Shown here: piece after piece, positions 9,963 through 21,961 of the stretch
How positions within the stretch are numbered: position 1 is the stretch's first letter
Layout: each line of letters opens with the position of its first letter
Assembly (NCBI GenBank): GCA_030770545.1
Contig: CM061106.1
Span: forward strand, 9,218,001-9,282,000
DNA: 64,000 nucleotides
DNA from: Macropodus opercularis
Taxonomy: Eukaryota > Chordata > Actinopteri > Anabantiformes > Osphronemidae
Direction of reading: 5' to 3'
The notes under the pieces: generated by a model
The model's input: the letters and a program-made list of their open reading frames with translations, nothing else
What the model was told of the DNA's origin: nothing
Databases searched by the model: none
Translations under genes and position numbers: made by a program

Positions 9963-11270
9963 TGGCTCAGCCATGGGTCAGGCCTTAATGCAGCCTTTAT
10001 AGGTGGTGGAGTGTTGGGACGTTAGAGGCTGGGTTTCATCTGTTGATTCATCGTACGCTCACTGCACAGGCTGCTCCAATACAGGAACAGTTTTTAAGGT
10101 GATAGTTGGTCTGTACGTTTGTTACTGATGTCACACATTGGATTGGATTAAACTGTGCAGGTTTCCCTAAGATGTTATAGACCAGAACATAAATAAATAA
10201 AATAAATGAATGATAAAAACTACAAATGTAATGACTGCACATTTATATCTGTGGTTGTAAATATTAACGTTCTGAAAATGGATAATACATTAGCAGAATG
10301 GATGGACAACGCAGCTGAGTGACGGGGCTGGAATCAATACGAGTAAAGGACGGAAAGTTCTCACCACTCTGGGCTCTACTCAAACGCTCATTAAAATCTC
10401 TGGAATCCTGAATAGACGGCACCGAAAGGTCAAAGGCTTAAGTCTAGTCAGACGCTGAATTACCGTCAGGTGAACAACTGGACTTGTTCTTGATGAGCTA
10501 CTGTCATGTTCACGCCTGGAACAAGTCATTTACAGAAGCTTTGCTGCCTCCTACTGGACAAACTGCAATGCAGCATTTTAGGATGATGTTTTTCCAAAGC
10601 ATGAAACTAAACCCGTGAGGCTCATTATATTTGCCTGTCTAATATTGTTGGTCCATCGTTTGCTGCCAAACCAATCGTGACCCATTGAGGCGTGAACCCT
10701 GAAGGTGAGCTGTGATGTCAGCAGCACATCCTTAAAGTCCTGGAAGTTGGGTTGCAGAGCCTCCATGGATCAGGCCTGTTGGTGCAGCTCATCCCACAGA
10801 TGCTGGCTTGGAGTAAACGTCAACTTTTCAGACTCACCTCAAGCGTCTTCTTCCCTTCCCTGGTCCTGATGCTGGACAGAGGTCAGACCCTGACTGGTCT
10901 GGAGCTACGCAAACCCAAGCACAACAACACTGATGCTGTGTGTTCAGACACATTCCTCTCAGCATCAGCATGAAGCACAAGCTCAATTGTCAGTAATATA
11001 TTTTGAAAGGACATGAGAATTGTTAAAGCAGGTTATTAACATGAAGAAAAGCCTTTTAATTACTGTCCAGAATTATCTAACCATAATCATAATCTCTATT
11101 AAATTCAAGTCTTAACATTTTAATGTTACTTTTATTTTGAATGGAGCAGGAGGAAGCGTGAGTTGAATCATGACCCTGTATAAACATTGTCACTAACCAT
11201 CACAATGACCAAGTATTAGATTGAATTCTCAGTGTTCAGTTGGTCTTTTTGAGGTTTTAATCACGATGTG
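9963..11270. other. Intergenic stretch with decayed repeats
   Basis: No gene recognised. It contains member B of the dispersed pair (10535-10690). Around 10760-10815 is a motif (GGTGCAGCTCATCCCACAGATGC in parts) that resembles a common fish DNA-transposon repeat. The plus-strand frame at 10752-10973 lies in that repeat and is not called. Confidence 0.5.
10535..10690. repeat. Dispersed repeat, member B of a pair
   Basis: Partner of 8468-8600: ACCCGTGAGGCTCATT, GCCTGTCTAATATTG and CCATCGTTTGCTGCC in the same order, with about 25-30 extra bases inside. Same orientation. Confidence 0.6.
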
Positions 11271-11274
11271 CTTT

Positions 11275-11864
11275 CTATAATGTGGTTAATTCCGAAACAA
11301 TCAAACGCAGGAATTTGTCAGGACTGATGAAGTGAACTAGGAGCGAGGAGACTGGAACCGTCTCAACCGTGATCTCGTCAGAGGATGACGGTAAACACGC
11401 CTCAGCTGGGTCGTCACCAGAGGACTGGAGCGTGAGAGGAGCAGAATCTGAGGTGAGCAGTCCAGAGTTCTGAGGGGGAGAAAGACAAAACCAACACAGC
11501 AGACGTCCAGTTCTGGTGTCAAAGCCTCCGCTGGGCCTTCTAGAGGTTCCCTCCAACAACCGGAGTGACATCTCTCAACAGGAGAACTGGGAGAACAGAC
11601 AGCTGCTCTGTCTGTCCCTCTTCCTCCAGCTGGTAGGAGACTGGCTGCAGGGCCACACTGCTGTGGAAAGGCTCCGTCTCCTCCAGGATCTGGTGTTGAA
11701 GTCTGGAGGTTTCTGTGCAGTAGATGCTGCTGGTAGAGCAGAGGTCTGACCTCTGGCCACAGACTGCGTCCAGGACAGCAGACGTCCATGAAGGGACTGA
11801 GGGCAGAGCTGAATCCATGAGAGCACAGCGTGTTCAGAGTGTGTTTAGTGCTGGGATGGAACAA
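11275..11864 (-). other. Unidentified coding-like stretch (minus strand)
   Basis: Not recognised. A strong acceptor on the minus strand (TTTCTCCCCCTCAG) ends near 11476. It is followed by an open frame with acidic and Ser/Thr-rich content (NSGLLTSDSAPLTLQSSGDD, SSSDEITVETVPVSS) to about 11275. Upstream, about 11818-11543, another minus frame reads HQILEETEPFHSS and SYQLEEEGQTEQ before a stop. The composition resembles the cytoplasmic tail of a receptor or an adaptor, but no domain could be named. It could be the last exons of a decayed gene or chance. Confidence 0.3.
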
Positions 11865-13600
11865 TGTTCAGCGTCTGTTCACCTCTATGTCTCTGTGTTG
11901 CTTTGTGTCTCAGCAGTGGGTCTGTCAATGTCGAGTGACATTTTAGAAGTGAGACGTAAATCAGACACATTTGTAGATATTTGCATAGACGCACTAATCA
12001 TCAGAATTATCCTGATGTGAACAGATTCATTTGACATAAACTCTGTTCAACACACAAATATTCTGTCAAATGGCTGAAACTTGCTTTGCTTTAACATAAA
12101 GGTCAGAGGTCACTGATGGTTACCATGGAAACACAGCTGATTGTCCTGTGATGTGTGTAGGTGAGGTGAGTCTTTAGATGGTTCAGTTCAACGTAGTTTA
12201 TTTATATAGTGTCTTGACAAAAGGCTCATTAAAGCTTTAGGACCTGAACCACTGATCATGAGGACTAACAACCTTTAGATGCTGCTGTTACCAGGAGAAT
12301 GTGATCGACCAAAGCTCGTCACCCTGTTGTTGAGTGTTGACTCTGTGGTAGAACCGTCCTGCTTATGCTTTGTCTTCAGAGACGGGTATTTTAAAGCCCT
12401 GCATTGTTTTTGTTTCAGCAAACTGTACAGTTGCTTTTCATTTTCTGCTTCCAGTGTGATACTGTTAATTTACCGTCTACATACACACATCACCTATTTA
12501 TCTGAAGTTAATTGGATATAAAGCAAAAGTGTCTGAAGTGTCCCTGGAGCTTCTGCTTCAACCTCTTAAACAAAGACCTGCTGTGTACGTTTGTTGATCA
12601 TTGTAACATGAAGACATCACCTTTGTCAGTTCAGTTCAGTTCAAAACACTTTATTTGTCCCCAGGGGGAAGTTTGAGGCAGAGAGTAAAACAAAATCTCT
12701 GTATGCACCTGTATTACACAGATGATCAGCCTGAGAGTCCATGAGTCTATGGGAGGAAGTGGGAGTTAGGGCTGAAGAGGGTTCTAGTGTGGAGGGTGGT
12801 AGCTGAGCTTGGGTGGTGGTTGGGGTAAAGGGGTGGGGGTGTGAGGGGGCGTCCAGGCCGTGAGTGAGTCCCTGGGGTCAAAGGTGGAGGATGGAGAGGG
12901 CTCTGACTACTAGTCCAATAATTCTGGAGCCATCTCATCGTAGATGATGATGATGATACCGGTGCTCCTGGCTGATGTGCTGTCTGTTGGAGAACGTCAC
13001 CATCACTTTGGTTGTTCCCATGTTCAGCTGCAGGGGCTGTCAGACCACTCCACCATCCTGCAGGGCTGAGCCATGGTTCTGTACTGGTCCTGAAAGAAGG
13101 CAGGATGAAAGAGTCATGAACATGCTCATGAAAACAACACAAATACATTAACCAAGGTTATGGAGTGAGAAAAGAAAGATGCTGCTGAGTCCAGCTGCTC
13201 AGAAAGTGGCCTTTCAGGACTTTCTATAAATGTCATGAAGCAATAAATAAAACACCATCAGTACCACGTGTCAGCATCAGTGTGTAGTGACCTTTAGCGT
13301 TGCCTCTAGTGAGTCCTGGTTTTCCTCTGGGCCTCCTCCTGGTGGGACGTGCCAGCAACACCTCTCCACTGCTACATGACCTACATCGCACCGGCTCCTA
13401 CTGAGAGAGATGAACCGCTCTTAGTCTGGCCCGTCTCCTAGGAGCTGGTTATCATGGAGACCCTACCAGGAGCATTTAGCCCAGACGACATAGCTCCTAG
13501 GATCATTCGGGCACACAAACTCCTCCACCGCGATAAGGTGTCGGTTCAAGGAGGAGAAAAACTAGAACACAAACGTTAGTAACAGCACATGAATATTATA
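11865..13600. other. Intergenic stretch with dispersed repeat pieces
   Basis: No gene recognised. Short motifs typical of teleost interspersed repeats occur at about 12200-12215 (TTTATTTATATAG), 12648-12672 (CTTTATTTGTCCCCAGGGGG) and 13380-13560, where TAGCTCCTAGGATCATTCGG lies in a familiar repeated context. A short ATG/GAT run lies near 12945-12957. The 133-residue minus frame at 12747-13148 shows no recognisable feature. Confidence 0.45.
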
Positions 13601-13670
13601 TTGATCTTTGTGTGCTTGTACTAACCTTTACTTTCTGCAGGCGGCACAGAGAACAGCAGCACCTCTGACC

Positions 13671-15685
13671 TCAGTCAGAGTCGCTGTCAGGCCGCCTCTG
13701 CCTCTTGGAGGACGGTCCCGCCTCGTCACCTCCTTCCCTGCTTCTCTCTGTGGGGGAACCACGCCCACAAGAGACCGCAGCCCTATGGTCGTCCTCCTCC
13801 TCGAAGCTTTCAATGGAGCCAAACGTGCTGGCTCCATCATCGTTATAGTCGATGGTAGAAAGCTCCTCAGGAGGAGGACTGTCCATCAGGGCAGCTGCAG
13901 GGTAGAGGTCCCTAAAAGCAGAAAGAGAGCCAACATTAGCAACAGGGGGAAATGGGACGGAAGAAATGTTCTGGAGCCCGAGCAGGGTCAGGAGGAACAA
14001 AGGGAGGAATAGGAACAAGACGAGGGATAGGAGCAGGAGGAACAACACGAGAAATAGGAGCAGGAGGAACAAGACGAGGGATAGGAGCAGGAGGAACAAC
14101 ACGAGAAATAGGAGCAGGAGGAACAACACGAGGGATAGGAGCAGGACAAACAACACGAGGGATAGGAGCAGGACGAACAACACGAGGAATAGGAGCAGGA
14201 CGAACAAAGGGAGGGACGAAGGGGTGAGGGACAGGACGAGCAAAGGGAGGGACAAAGGGGTGAGGGACAGGAGGAGCAAAGGGAGGGACGAAGGGGTGAG
14301 GGACAGGACGAGCAAAGGGAGGGACGAAGGGGTGAGGGACAGGACGAGCAAAGGGAGGGGCGAAGGGGTGAGGGACAGGACGAGCAAAGGGAGGGACGAA
14401 GGGGTGAGGGACAGGACGAACAAAGGGAGGAACGAAGGGGTGAGGGACAGGACGAGCAAAGGGAGGGACGAAGGGGTGAGTGACAGGACGAGCAAAGGGA
14501 GGGACGAAGGGGTGAGGGACAGGACGAGCAAAGGGAGGGATGAAGGGGTGAGGGACAGGAGGAGCAAAGGGAGGGATGAAGGGGTGAGGGACAGGACGAG
14601 CAAAGGGAGGGATGAAGGGGTGAGGGACAGGAGGAGGAAAGTGAAAGGGAGCGAAGGGAGGAATGGGAGGAGCCTGCTCTCTCCTGTCCATTCCAATGTG
14701 TGGTGCACGGAAACCCTGAGGTGGAGGATGGAGATGGGCTGCTCCACCACCAGCCTGCAGCACGTCGTCCATCCACACGTCCCCCTCCCGCTCATCAGGG
14801 GGCGGAGTCCACCAGCCACCTGGGGAGAAATGTGACAGAGCAAACGTCATATTCTGCACAGACAAGAGGCAGGAAAGCATGAAAAGCACATTTACATCCC
14901 TACCACCCACTAACTGTCAACACCGCAGGAACTGAACCTCATGCATCAGCATGTAACACGTTCCCAGCACGTTGGCACTTCACAGTAAAGTTCTGTGTCC
15001 CAACATAACAAGCTAATGTCAGTCAGAGGAGCCAGACTACAGAATTAGTATTTTCACGTCAACTAGACCCTAAACATTTCATGGTGAATCTAAACTAATT
15101 ACACTAAATGATACTATACAACACTACATTACATTACATCACCCTATACTACACTACATGTTACAGTGTCCATCACTGTGAACATGAATCCTTTGAAAGT
15201 AATAGAAAGACAAAGTAAAGTAAGTAGTGAATCAGTGTTTTATGGTTGTTCACCATAAATTATACTCAGCTACTACATTCAACATGAACTCACTGATTCA
15301 TTCACTACTAATATCTGTCATAATACTGTGGATCAAGTAAAGTTTCATGATGCAGCAGCTGCTATTTTGAATGGACACAGGGTGACGTCACATGATGCTG
15401 CGTTCACTGTACCACAACATTCATCGCTTTCTCGTTTCCATAGTGACAATATAGTTTATGTCTGTATTCAAAAAAAAAAAAGCCCCGTCCGCCATTTGGC
15501 TTTTTGACCAAATTGTAAATAATAAAATCTGAAAATTTAACACGTGATAATAACATAGTAAGTACTTAACACAGTTCGTTATTTTTCTAGCAAAGAGAAG
15601 GAAGCTAGTGTCCAAACCTACCGGCACGACGTGGGGGCTGATGTCCGACTCCAGGCCGCTGCTGGTCCCAGGGGCGTCCGGCCAT
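13671..15685 (-). CDS. Proline-rich repeat protein, three exons (unrecognised)
   Basis: Exon 1 (15685-15622) starts MAGRPWDQQRPGVGHQPPRR and ends one base into a codon at a GTAGGT donor. Exon 2 starts at 14819 after TTTCTCCCCAG and continues in phase as GGWWTPPPDEREGDVWMDDV. It then runs through 12 repeats of VPHPFVPPFARP (36 bp) and about 7 of PAPIPRVVR (27 bp). Exon 3 (13911-13671) follows a strong acceptor and encodes DLYPAAALMDSPPPEELSTI, an acidic segment and a basic nuclear-localisation-like SSKRQRRPDSDSD end. Problem: no donor in exon 2 gives the phase that exon 3 needs. Without splicing, the frame that reaches exon 3 is open but leucine-rich over the repeats. A one-base indel, an unusual intron or decay could explain this. 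Function unknown; nuclear localisation is inferred only from the C-terminus. The promoter lies at 15923-15945. Confidence 0.55.
14005..14640. repeat. Coding minisatellites of 27 and 36 bp
   Basis: About 7 units of 27 bp (14005-14200) followed by about 12 units of 36 bp (14204-14640), read on the minus strand as PAPIPRVVR and VPHPFVPPFARP. Both unit lengths are multiples of three, so copy-number change keeps the frame. Because of this periodicity several frames on both strands are open over 250-390 codons. The proline frame is favoured because it joins exon 1 in phase. Confidence 0.9.
14835..15621. other. Intron 1 of the proline-rich gene
   Basis: Between the exon 1 donor (15621/15622) and the exon 2 acceptor (near 14820). 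It contains simple ACTAC/ACATT runs at about 15100-15170 and an A-run at about 15470-15481. No other feature seen. Confidence 0.5.
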
Positions 15686-15821
15686 CAGGTGCTGGAGGGA
15701 CGAAGCTGAGCGCTTTGAAAAAAGCGGTTGGTTTTAAAAAAAACCTCTGAAGAATAATCCGCAGGCGTAGATAAATCCACGGGTCGCTTCCAAAGATTTA
15801 GTTGGTCTCTATCTAAAAACT

Positions 15822-15862
15822 GGCAATTAGCAATTAGCAACTAGCAGTTAGCAATTAGCTGT
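15822..15862. repeat. TTAGCAA heptamer-like repeats in the 5' UTR
   Basis: Several adjacent copies of (C)AATTAGCAA variants between the TATA box and the start codon of the proline-rich gene, within the presumed 5' untranslated region. GTTAGC/TTAGCA runs are common in teleost DNA and recur at 24702-24762. Confidence 0.7.
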
Positions 15863-15922
15863 CAGACTTTGCAACGGGTCAAAGGTCCAGATGCAAAGGG
15901 GCCGTTTCAGAGGCCTCAGCGG

Positions 15923-15945
15923 CTTTTATAGGTTATGTGACGTCA
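15923..15945 (-). promoter_or_regulatory. CRE plus TATA promoter of the proline-rich gene
   Basis: On the minus strand a full palindromic cAMP response element TGACGTCA (15938-15945) is followed within a few bases by CCTATAAAAG (15923-15932). A further TGACG half site lies just upstream (near 15950-15955). The start codon is about 240 bases downstream. A full CRE next to a TATA box is typical of CREB/CREM-driven genes, many of them expressed in testis. That role is inferred. Confidence 0.6.
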
Positions 15946-16249
15946 CGTACGTCATGGAGGACTTCAATTCAAAACACGACCTGGACACATGGACACACGC
16001 AGCGTGAGAGCGTCAGTTAAATGGAGCCAGTGAAGGATCAGAGGAGTCATAGCACCGACGGTAAAGCGCCACTAGGTGGCGGAGTGGAGACAAAAGCTTC
16101 TGGATCACACAACGACGGACAACGAGTAGGAAACATAGAAGCACTGACGTCATCCTTAGGCCGGAAACACCCTGACACACATCTGGTCTCATTACTCACC
16201 TTCTGGTTGAACTGCAGCTCAGAAAAACAGACACAACTCACTCAGACTT

Positions 16250-18528
16250 AAAGACGGAAACTTTATTAGTCAGTCAAGGATGGACAACAAACAAACTGAA
16301 TAAACACATGATTATACTACATCAGGTTCAACTTGTATGTACATATAGAAATAATTATTTATACATGTTTTCTTATTCTTATCTCCTCAGAATTAACTCA
16401 ATATTTATCTGATCTATGAAATGTTTCTCCCAGTGTGATTATATCTCCTTGCATGTATAAGCACTCACCTCTTTCCCTCTATCAAATAAACTGACACTAG
16501 ATTTTCATTACATCTGCTTCTTGTGGCATTTTTGATTGGTGGTGTGTCGTGTGGTTTTCTAATGTAAAACATGTGCTGAGGCTCCAACAGGTTGGGAAAC
16601 ACTGTGTTAGGCTGACATTCATTTCAACCAATAGACACTTAACTCAGGAGCTGAACCAGAAAAGCTGGAGGTGGTGTCATCACTGAGGAGACTTGACTTC
16701 TGTTGAGGCAAAAACCTGTTAGGAACCTGGTGAATGAATCAAAAACCAATCAAAGTTGTCTTTCTGTTGTCTTTAATTCTTGCAAGAAGAGAAGTACACA
16801 GAGTCAGTGCAAAACTGTCCTGCCTGAGTGTAGTTCTGAAGTCATCTACCTCCGTGCCTACCTAAATACCTCCTTCGTTGCGAGGGAGTAAAGATGTATC
16901 TTCTCATTAGCTCAGTCTCAAACAAAAACAGTCCACAAGAGTCTTATCAGCCCACAACTCAGGGTCAGTCACTGCCTTGCACCAGGTGGAAAGTGTAACA
17001 GAAACAAAGTAAATCAAAGTTCTGCTGCCATGCTTTCATGGCCATGGTCCATACAGCAAAAACAATTATAACTAAACAGTATCTCCCTAGCTCCCTTTCC
17101 CATGGGAAAGAGAAGGCTCACTATTCTGAAATATTTCTGTAAGCAGGTATATAACTCATTCTATGATTACTTTGCTTAGTACAGATACATATGAGAATAT
17201 ATCAAGTGATATGAATCACAGTTCTGTCACAAGTGAAAATACCCATATAGTAAAATTTCCATTACAACTTCAGAGTCAGAGTGTTCACACAGCAGTGACC
17301 CGTGGTTTTGTGCTTTAAGCTGCAGATCAAACGTGGACAGTGAGCGTTTGACAGAATTTTACAGCTGACAGCCTCATACACTTTGACTTTCATGCTGCTC
17401 TCAAGCTCATTTCTTAACAACTCAGGCAACAGGACAACTCACTATTATGTACGGAACAGATTTAAAGCTTAACTCAGTCCAATATCTATAGAAGACACAG
17501 CATGAATCTACTTCCTCTACACATCAACATGGACACATGACATCTATGAAAAACATTAGTCACTAATAATAAAACCAATGGTGAACTATAGTTACAATAA
17601 ACTGAACCAACAACCAACCACCAGCTCTAACAAAACTAACATGAAACAAATAAAATTTAAAAAGCCACAAATAAAATAGCACAGATGCATTTTGTTAGTC
17701 CTGCTATTTGCACCATGATCAGCAAAAGCTGCTCCCATCTCATCCAGCTCAGACCTGGCCTCCGTTCAGTCCAAGTCCAAGTCAGCAAGGAGGAGACACT
17801 GGTCACTACATTTCCACCACAAGCCTCTAAAGCAAAGCTTCACATAAGACATTAACAACTAAATGGACGCCTCTCTGTCATGAAACCTCCACTGAGCAGG
17901 TTTCTCAGCATGAAGCAGACATTTTTCTACAAGCAGGATGGAGCAGCTTTAGCAGAAATGCAGCAACATGCTAGAGCCTCCGTGACACAAATGTTCTACA
18001 TCACGTACTGAGTCATTTTAGAGAGTGGACCCTGTTGAGGACGCCTCCACCAACACACTGACTAATTACATGGGTTTGTTTAGATTTAGAAAATCTGTTC
18101 AAACTAATTGTTCTCTACACATATGACTTCTCAAATATTCTCATGCAGGAAAAGACAATATTACAAAGAAATGTATCTACTTGCTAGAAGCATTTTGTTG
18201 TACAGTGGACTACAAGCCAGGAAAACTTAAAGCTACATGTGAGCTTAGTGCCAAACAATCTAAAAGCACGGAGCAAGAATATTCACAGGAAAAAAATATT
18301 CTCCACCTGAAGCCTCATGTGTGAGAGAAAACAAAGTGCAGGGTTGTCTTCCTCACTCAGATCAAAGCAAATGTAAGTATAACAAATACAAACTAAACAG
18401 TACAAACCAACAACCTGGTGATGAGCTCACTACGCTGAGTAGCACCACTAAGATAACAACAGGAAAACCTGTGTGAAGCAGTGAGTATGAGGATCTGAGC
18501 TGGTGATGAGCGTATGTTGGTGAGTGTT
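16250..18528 (-). other. Probable 3' UTR of the calsyntenin locus
   Basis: No coding frame of note from the calsyntenin stop codon (18529-18531) down to a minus-strand AATAAA at 16262-16267 (plus strand TTTATT). The length of about 2.3 kb and the poly(A) signal fit a long 3' untranslated region. The assignment is by position only. Confidence 0.45.
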
Positions 18529-20795
18529 TCAGTCAGTGAGGGTGGAGTCATCCCACTCCAGCTGCTGCTGTCTGCTGGCCCCCTGCTGCTCTTCAGGCTC
18601 CCGCCCTCCTCGTCTTCATCGCTCTCTGACTCAGCGCTGGTGATGTCATCTTCCTCCTCTTTGCTGCTGTGCTGGTCCTGGTACGTCTGTGTCAGAGAGA
18701 GGGAGAGAGAAGATGGGGTTGAGGAGAGTCACTGCTGAATTTATACAAACCTGAAATGAAACTAAATGTGTAATGATGCCACACATGATCATTTCTGAAG
18801 CCACTGGATTAACATGGTGGTAAATCTGAGACCCACTGATGACTCATCAACTTTCCTCCTCAGAGTTCAGGGTTCAGTTCAGTGATTTCTGGGACACCAC
18901 CCTGATCATCATGTCACAGCCTGTCTGGCTCTCACTGGCCAAAAAGTGTTGTGTGTTGATCTACCTCCATGGGGTTGACAGTGATGGTGAGGGCGGAGTC
19001 ATCCCAGTCCACCTCGTTCCTCTTGCCGTTCTCCTGGTCTCTCATGCTGCTGGTGTGGAAACCACCCAGGATTATCACAAACAGGAGGCTCACACATCCC
19101 ACAGTGACAATAGTGGGAACCACTGAGTGGGAAAAACACACAAACACACACAATGACAGGGTGGATGTCAGAAGTGTTTGCACGTGGGAATATTCACACA
19201 TTAAATCAATGCAGCTTTTCCACAGACAAACGCTGACTCTAGCTGTAGATGTGCTTCTTCCTTTAACTAGGTTTGCCTTCTCCTGCCATCCTGCTACGCT
19301 TTGCCACATATGAGCAGGGAAATGCTCCTGTTGTGTGGCCACAGGCTGAGACGCCTGACGATCACTGCCTAGAAGATCACTGAGGCCAGGAAGCAACAGC
19401 TTGTGCTCAGAGACGTCACAGACAGCAGTCAAGTGAAATCCCTGAACCTGTGCCATTAAAACACAGAGGAAATTTGCCCGACTTAATAAAAGGTAGAGGC
19501 TCCGAACAGCCAACCTTCCCACAGCACAAATCAACTGTATTAGTCCTATTAATAAACATCATAATATTACTATATAAATATTTATTTCTCCATTTCCCAG
19601 CATTCTACATGTGCAGCTCACGCTTTCAGTACCTGAGGCCTGGTGAGCGTTGTCATGGTTGAGTCCAGACAGATCCACAGACGCACGGAGAACCGGGTTA
19701 ATGAAGTTTGGCACCATGGCATCGTTTGCTCCACAGGGTTGGTTGTGTGGATCACATTCACCTAAAGAGGAAGAATAACGTTATAAACATGCAGCACAAC
19801 TCTAAAACTCGCTTAGACTAGTTTCGTAGTGTTGTGAGGGGACACAAAGATGCTTCAGTAACAAAGGGCTTGACTTGTAGTCTGTGTTGTGGATGCGTCA
19901 CCAATAGTCAGTCACACCTCGACCTTGAAGTCGTTGCTGATGTAGCGTCTGAGTTCAGAGCAGACCAGTCTGGATTTCCTGTCACATCGAGCTTTGGTGG
20001 CCAGTTGTTGTAGTGGATAAGGTGCAGGACCTGCTCATAGTTGTCCGTGGTGTTCACACCTGCAACATGGAGAGAACGGCTCACATCCAAAACAACACAT
20101 GTCACCAGTCACCAGTGAACCTAAATGAATGAATAAAACATGTCAGAGCACATTATTCTATTTATTGTTTTATTTCCCAGTGTCTTCCTTTCCACATAAC
20201 GCTGTTGTTACGTCGTCTCATTTCCTAGAACTAGGGCTGAAGGCCAGTGTGGATCCAAGGCCCAGGTCAGGCCACGCTGCTGCAGCTGGGACATGTCCAC
20301 CTCCAGGCCCTCGTGCTCCCAAATGAAAAACTCTAAGTGTATGTTCAAGCCTAACAGATGTCACAGCTGCTCAACTGACCCCTCCCCTAAAGCAGTAAAC
20401 AACTTATCTCCTTCCTCTCCCTCCCTCTCACTGTCTGTCTGTCTGCATCTGGACCCGACTGCATTTGTGCACCAGCATGAACAGAACATTTCCTGTATCT
20501 GTGGAACCATTAAGGGTCTAAAGTTCTACAATGTTGCCTCTGTTTACCTCAAACCCTAACTGAATGTCTATTAGCCAGAACCAACACGTCAGGATGCTGC
20601 TGATTGACAGATGAGGTCACATTACATTATAACTGCTTTTTTGCTACATCCTTGAGGTGGTGGACACGTGAAGGTGCCTGATGCCAGGGGTTGGGAACTG
20701 GTGCGAGATCAAGTAGGAGATGTGTTGATGACCTCGTCAAAGGCATCAACGTCATCACCCTCGACTGTCAGAGAGGCTGGAGTCGAACAAAACCT
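18529..20795 (-). pseudogene. clstn-like: Calsyntenin C-terminal half with several frameshifts
   Basis: Calsyntenins are single-pass synaptic/secretory membrane proteins with cadherin repeats and a kinesin-binding acidic tail. The minus strand holds, in order: LTVEGDDVDAFDEVI then HQFPTPGIRHL one frame away (about 20795-20658), GLEVDMSQLQQRGL (about 20320-20230), NTTDNYEQVLHLIHYNNW then DRKSRLVCSEL shifted (20058-19914), VNVIHTTNPVEQ then DLSGLNHDNAHQAS shifted (19756-19631), the membrane segment VVPTIVTVGCVSLLFVIIL with MRDQENGKRNEVDWDDSAL and ending NPME (19121-18965), and the tail TYQDQHSSKEEEDDITSAES then RQQQLEWDDSTLTD shifted (18686-18529). The membrane exon is intact and exon phases agree. 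Frame changes occur in at least four exons, which suggests a pseudogene; base-calling errors are the alternative. The N-terminal half was not found. Confidence 0.8.
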
Positions 20796-20799
20796 GAGA

Positions 20800-21960
20800 G
20801 AACAGAGACGACATTACACACAAACCACACATTTATCATTGACTTCCTCTAGTTCAGGATTTTAGCTTTATTTTCAGTATTGTCCAACATTTTCAGCCTT
20901 CAAAAAACCTTTAAAATCATACTTGTAACTTTGTGAGCATGATGTCTTTCTCCACCTTGACTAGTGAAGACAAGAGAAACATGGATGAGCCGTAGACACA
21001 TGCAGCACCTGCATTAACAGGGTGAAAAATAATAAGAGAAGACAGAACATTGTGTGAGATGATGAAATTAATCCTCCACAAGTACAGCGATAAAAAGTGT
21101 GTAATATATACTATTATACAAAACTATCATGTAATTTAATTACATTATTTTAATATAGCTATTTATAGTATAGGGCAGCATGGTGGTGTGGTGGTTAACA
21201 CTCAAGGTCACAGAATCCACACAGTGTGTGTGTCCTGCAGGTCTGACACCAAGGTCGATTCATAAACTCTGCAGCCAGGTCAGAGTTTTGTGCTCATCAT
21301 GTGTCTACTTCTGTTCTGCTTGTGTATCCATAACGGTCCCGCTGCTGAGTGAATACAATCTATAGATGGAGGATGACAACACTAATCAGCAAAACCCACA
21401 ACATCTCATTCATTCTGCATCATGTTGCAAACTGAAAAATGAATCTTTCAGCATCTAGAATGTTTCAGAATCATTGTAGCCAAAGTGGTGGGAGGATGCT
21501 GTTAACATGGAGGAGCACTGTGGACACATGGACATTACTGAGGGGTAGAGTAAGCAGAGAAACCTGAGGTGAACTCAGAGACAAGAAGGAAGGTTGAGGA
21601 TCTGCAGGAGAGACTCACGTGCTGCACACAAGGTCACAGGTAAGAGCAAGAGTTAACATGGCACCGACCAACAACAACACTGCACTTTGTATTCTACAGA
21701 AGAGAGAACAGATCATAAGGTGACAGCAGAGAATCTGTTTAGTCATGAACAACATTCTCCCCAAACTTTGCTGAAACTCTGCTGACTGTTTGAGTCTGGG
21801 GCTAAAGGCCGTCCCGTCCACAAACAGAGACTCTGTGGAGAACTGCACACTCAGCACATCATGACTGATGGTTGGAGGAGTCTCAAGAGTTAAGAGTTCA
21901 CACCTACTCACTGCCCTCAGTCCTTAGGTCACATAACGAGTCTGTTCTTTACAGGAGTGA
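20800..21960. other. Repeat-bearing stretch, no gene recognised
   Basis: At 21174-21212 is GGGCAGCATGGTGGTGTGG with a following GTGGTTAACACT, the start of a repeat very common in teleosts. No coding exon could be identified here. The calsyntenin exons expected upstream are absent. Confidence 0.5.
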
Positions 21961-21961
21961 A

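Noticed and set aside
10752..10973. 73-residue plus frame
   Set aside because: Overlaps a decayed DNA-transposon-like repeat and shows no protein features.
13952..14835. Plus-strand Arg/Gly-rich and minus-strand Leu-rich frames over the 36-bp repeats
   Set aside because: By-products of a repeat whose period is a multiple of three; the proline frame alone joins exon 1 in phase.
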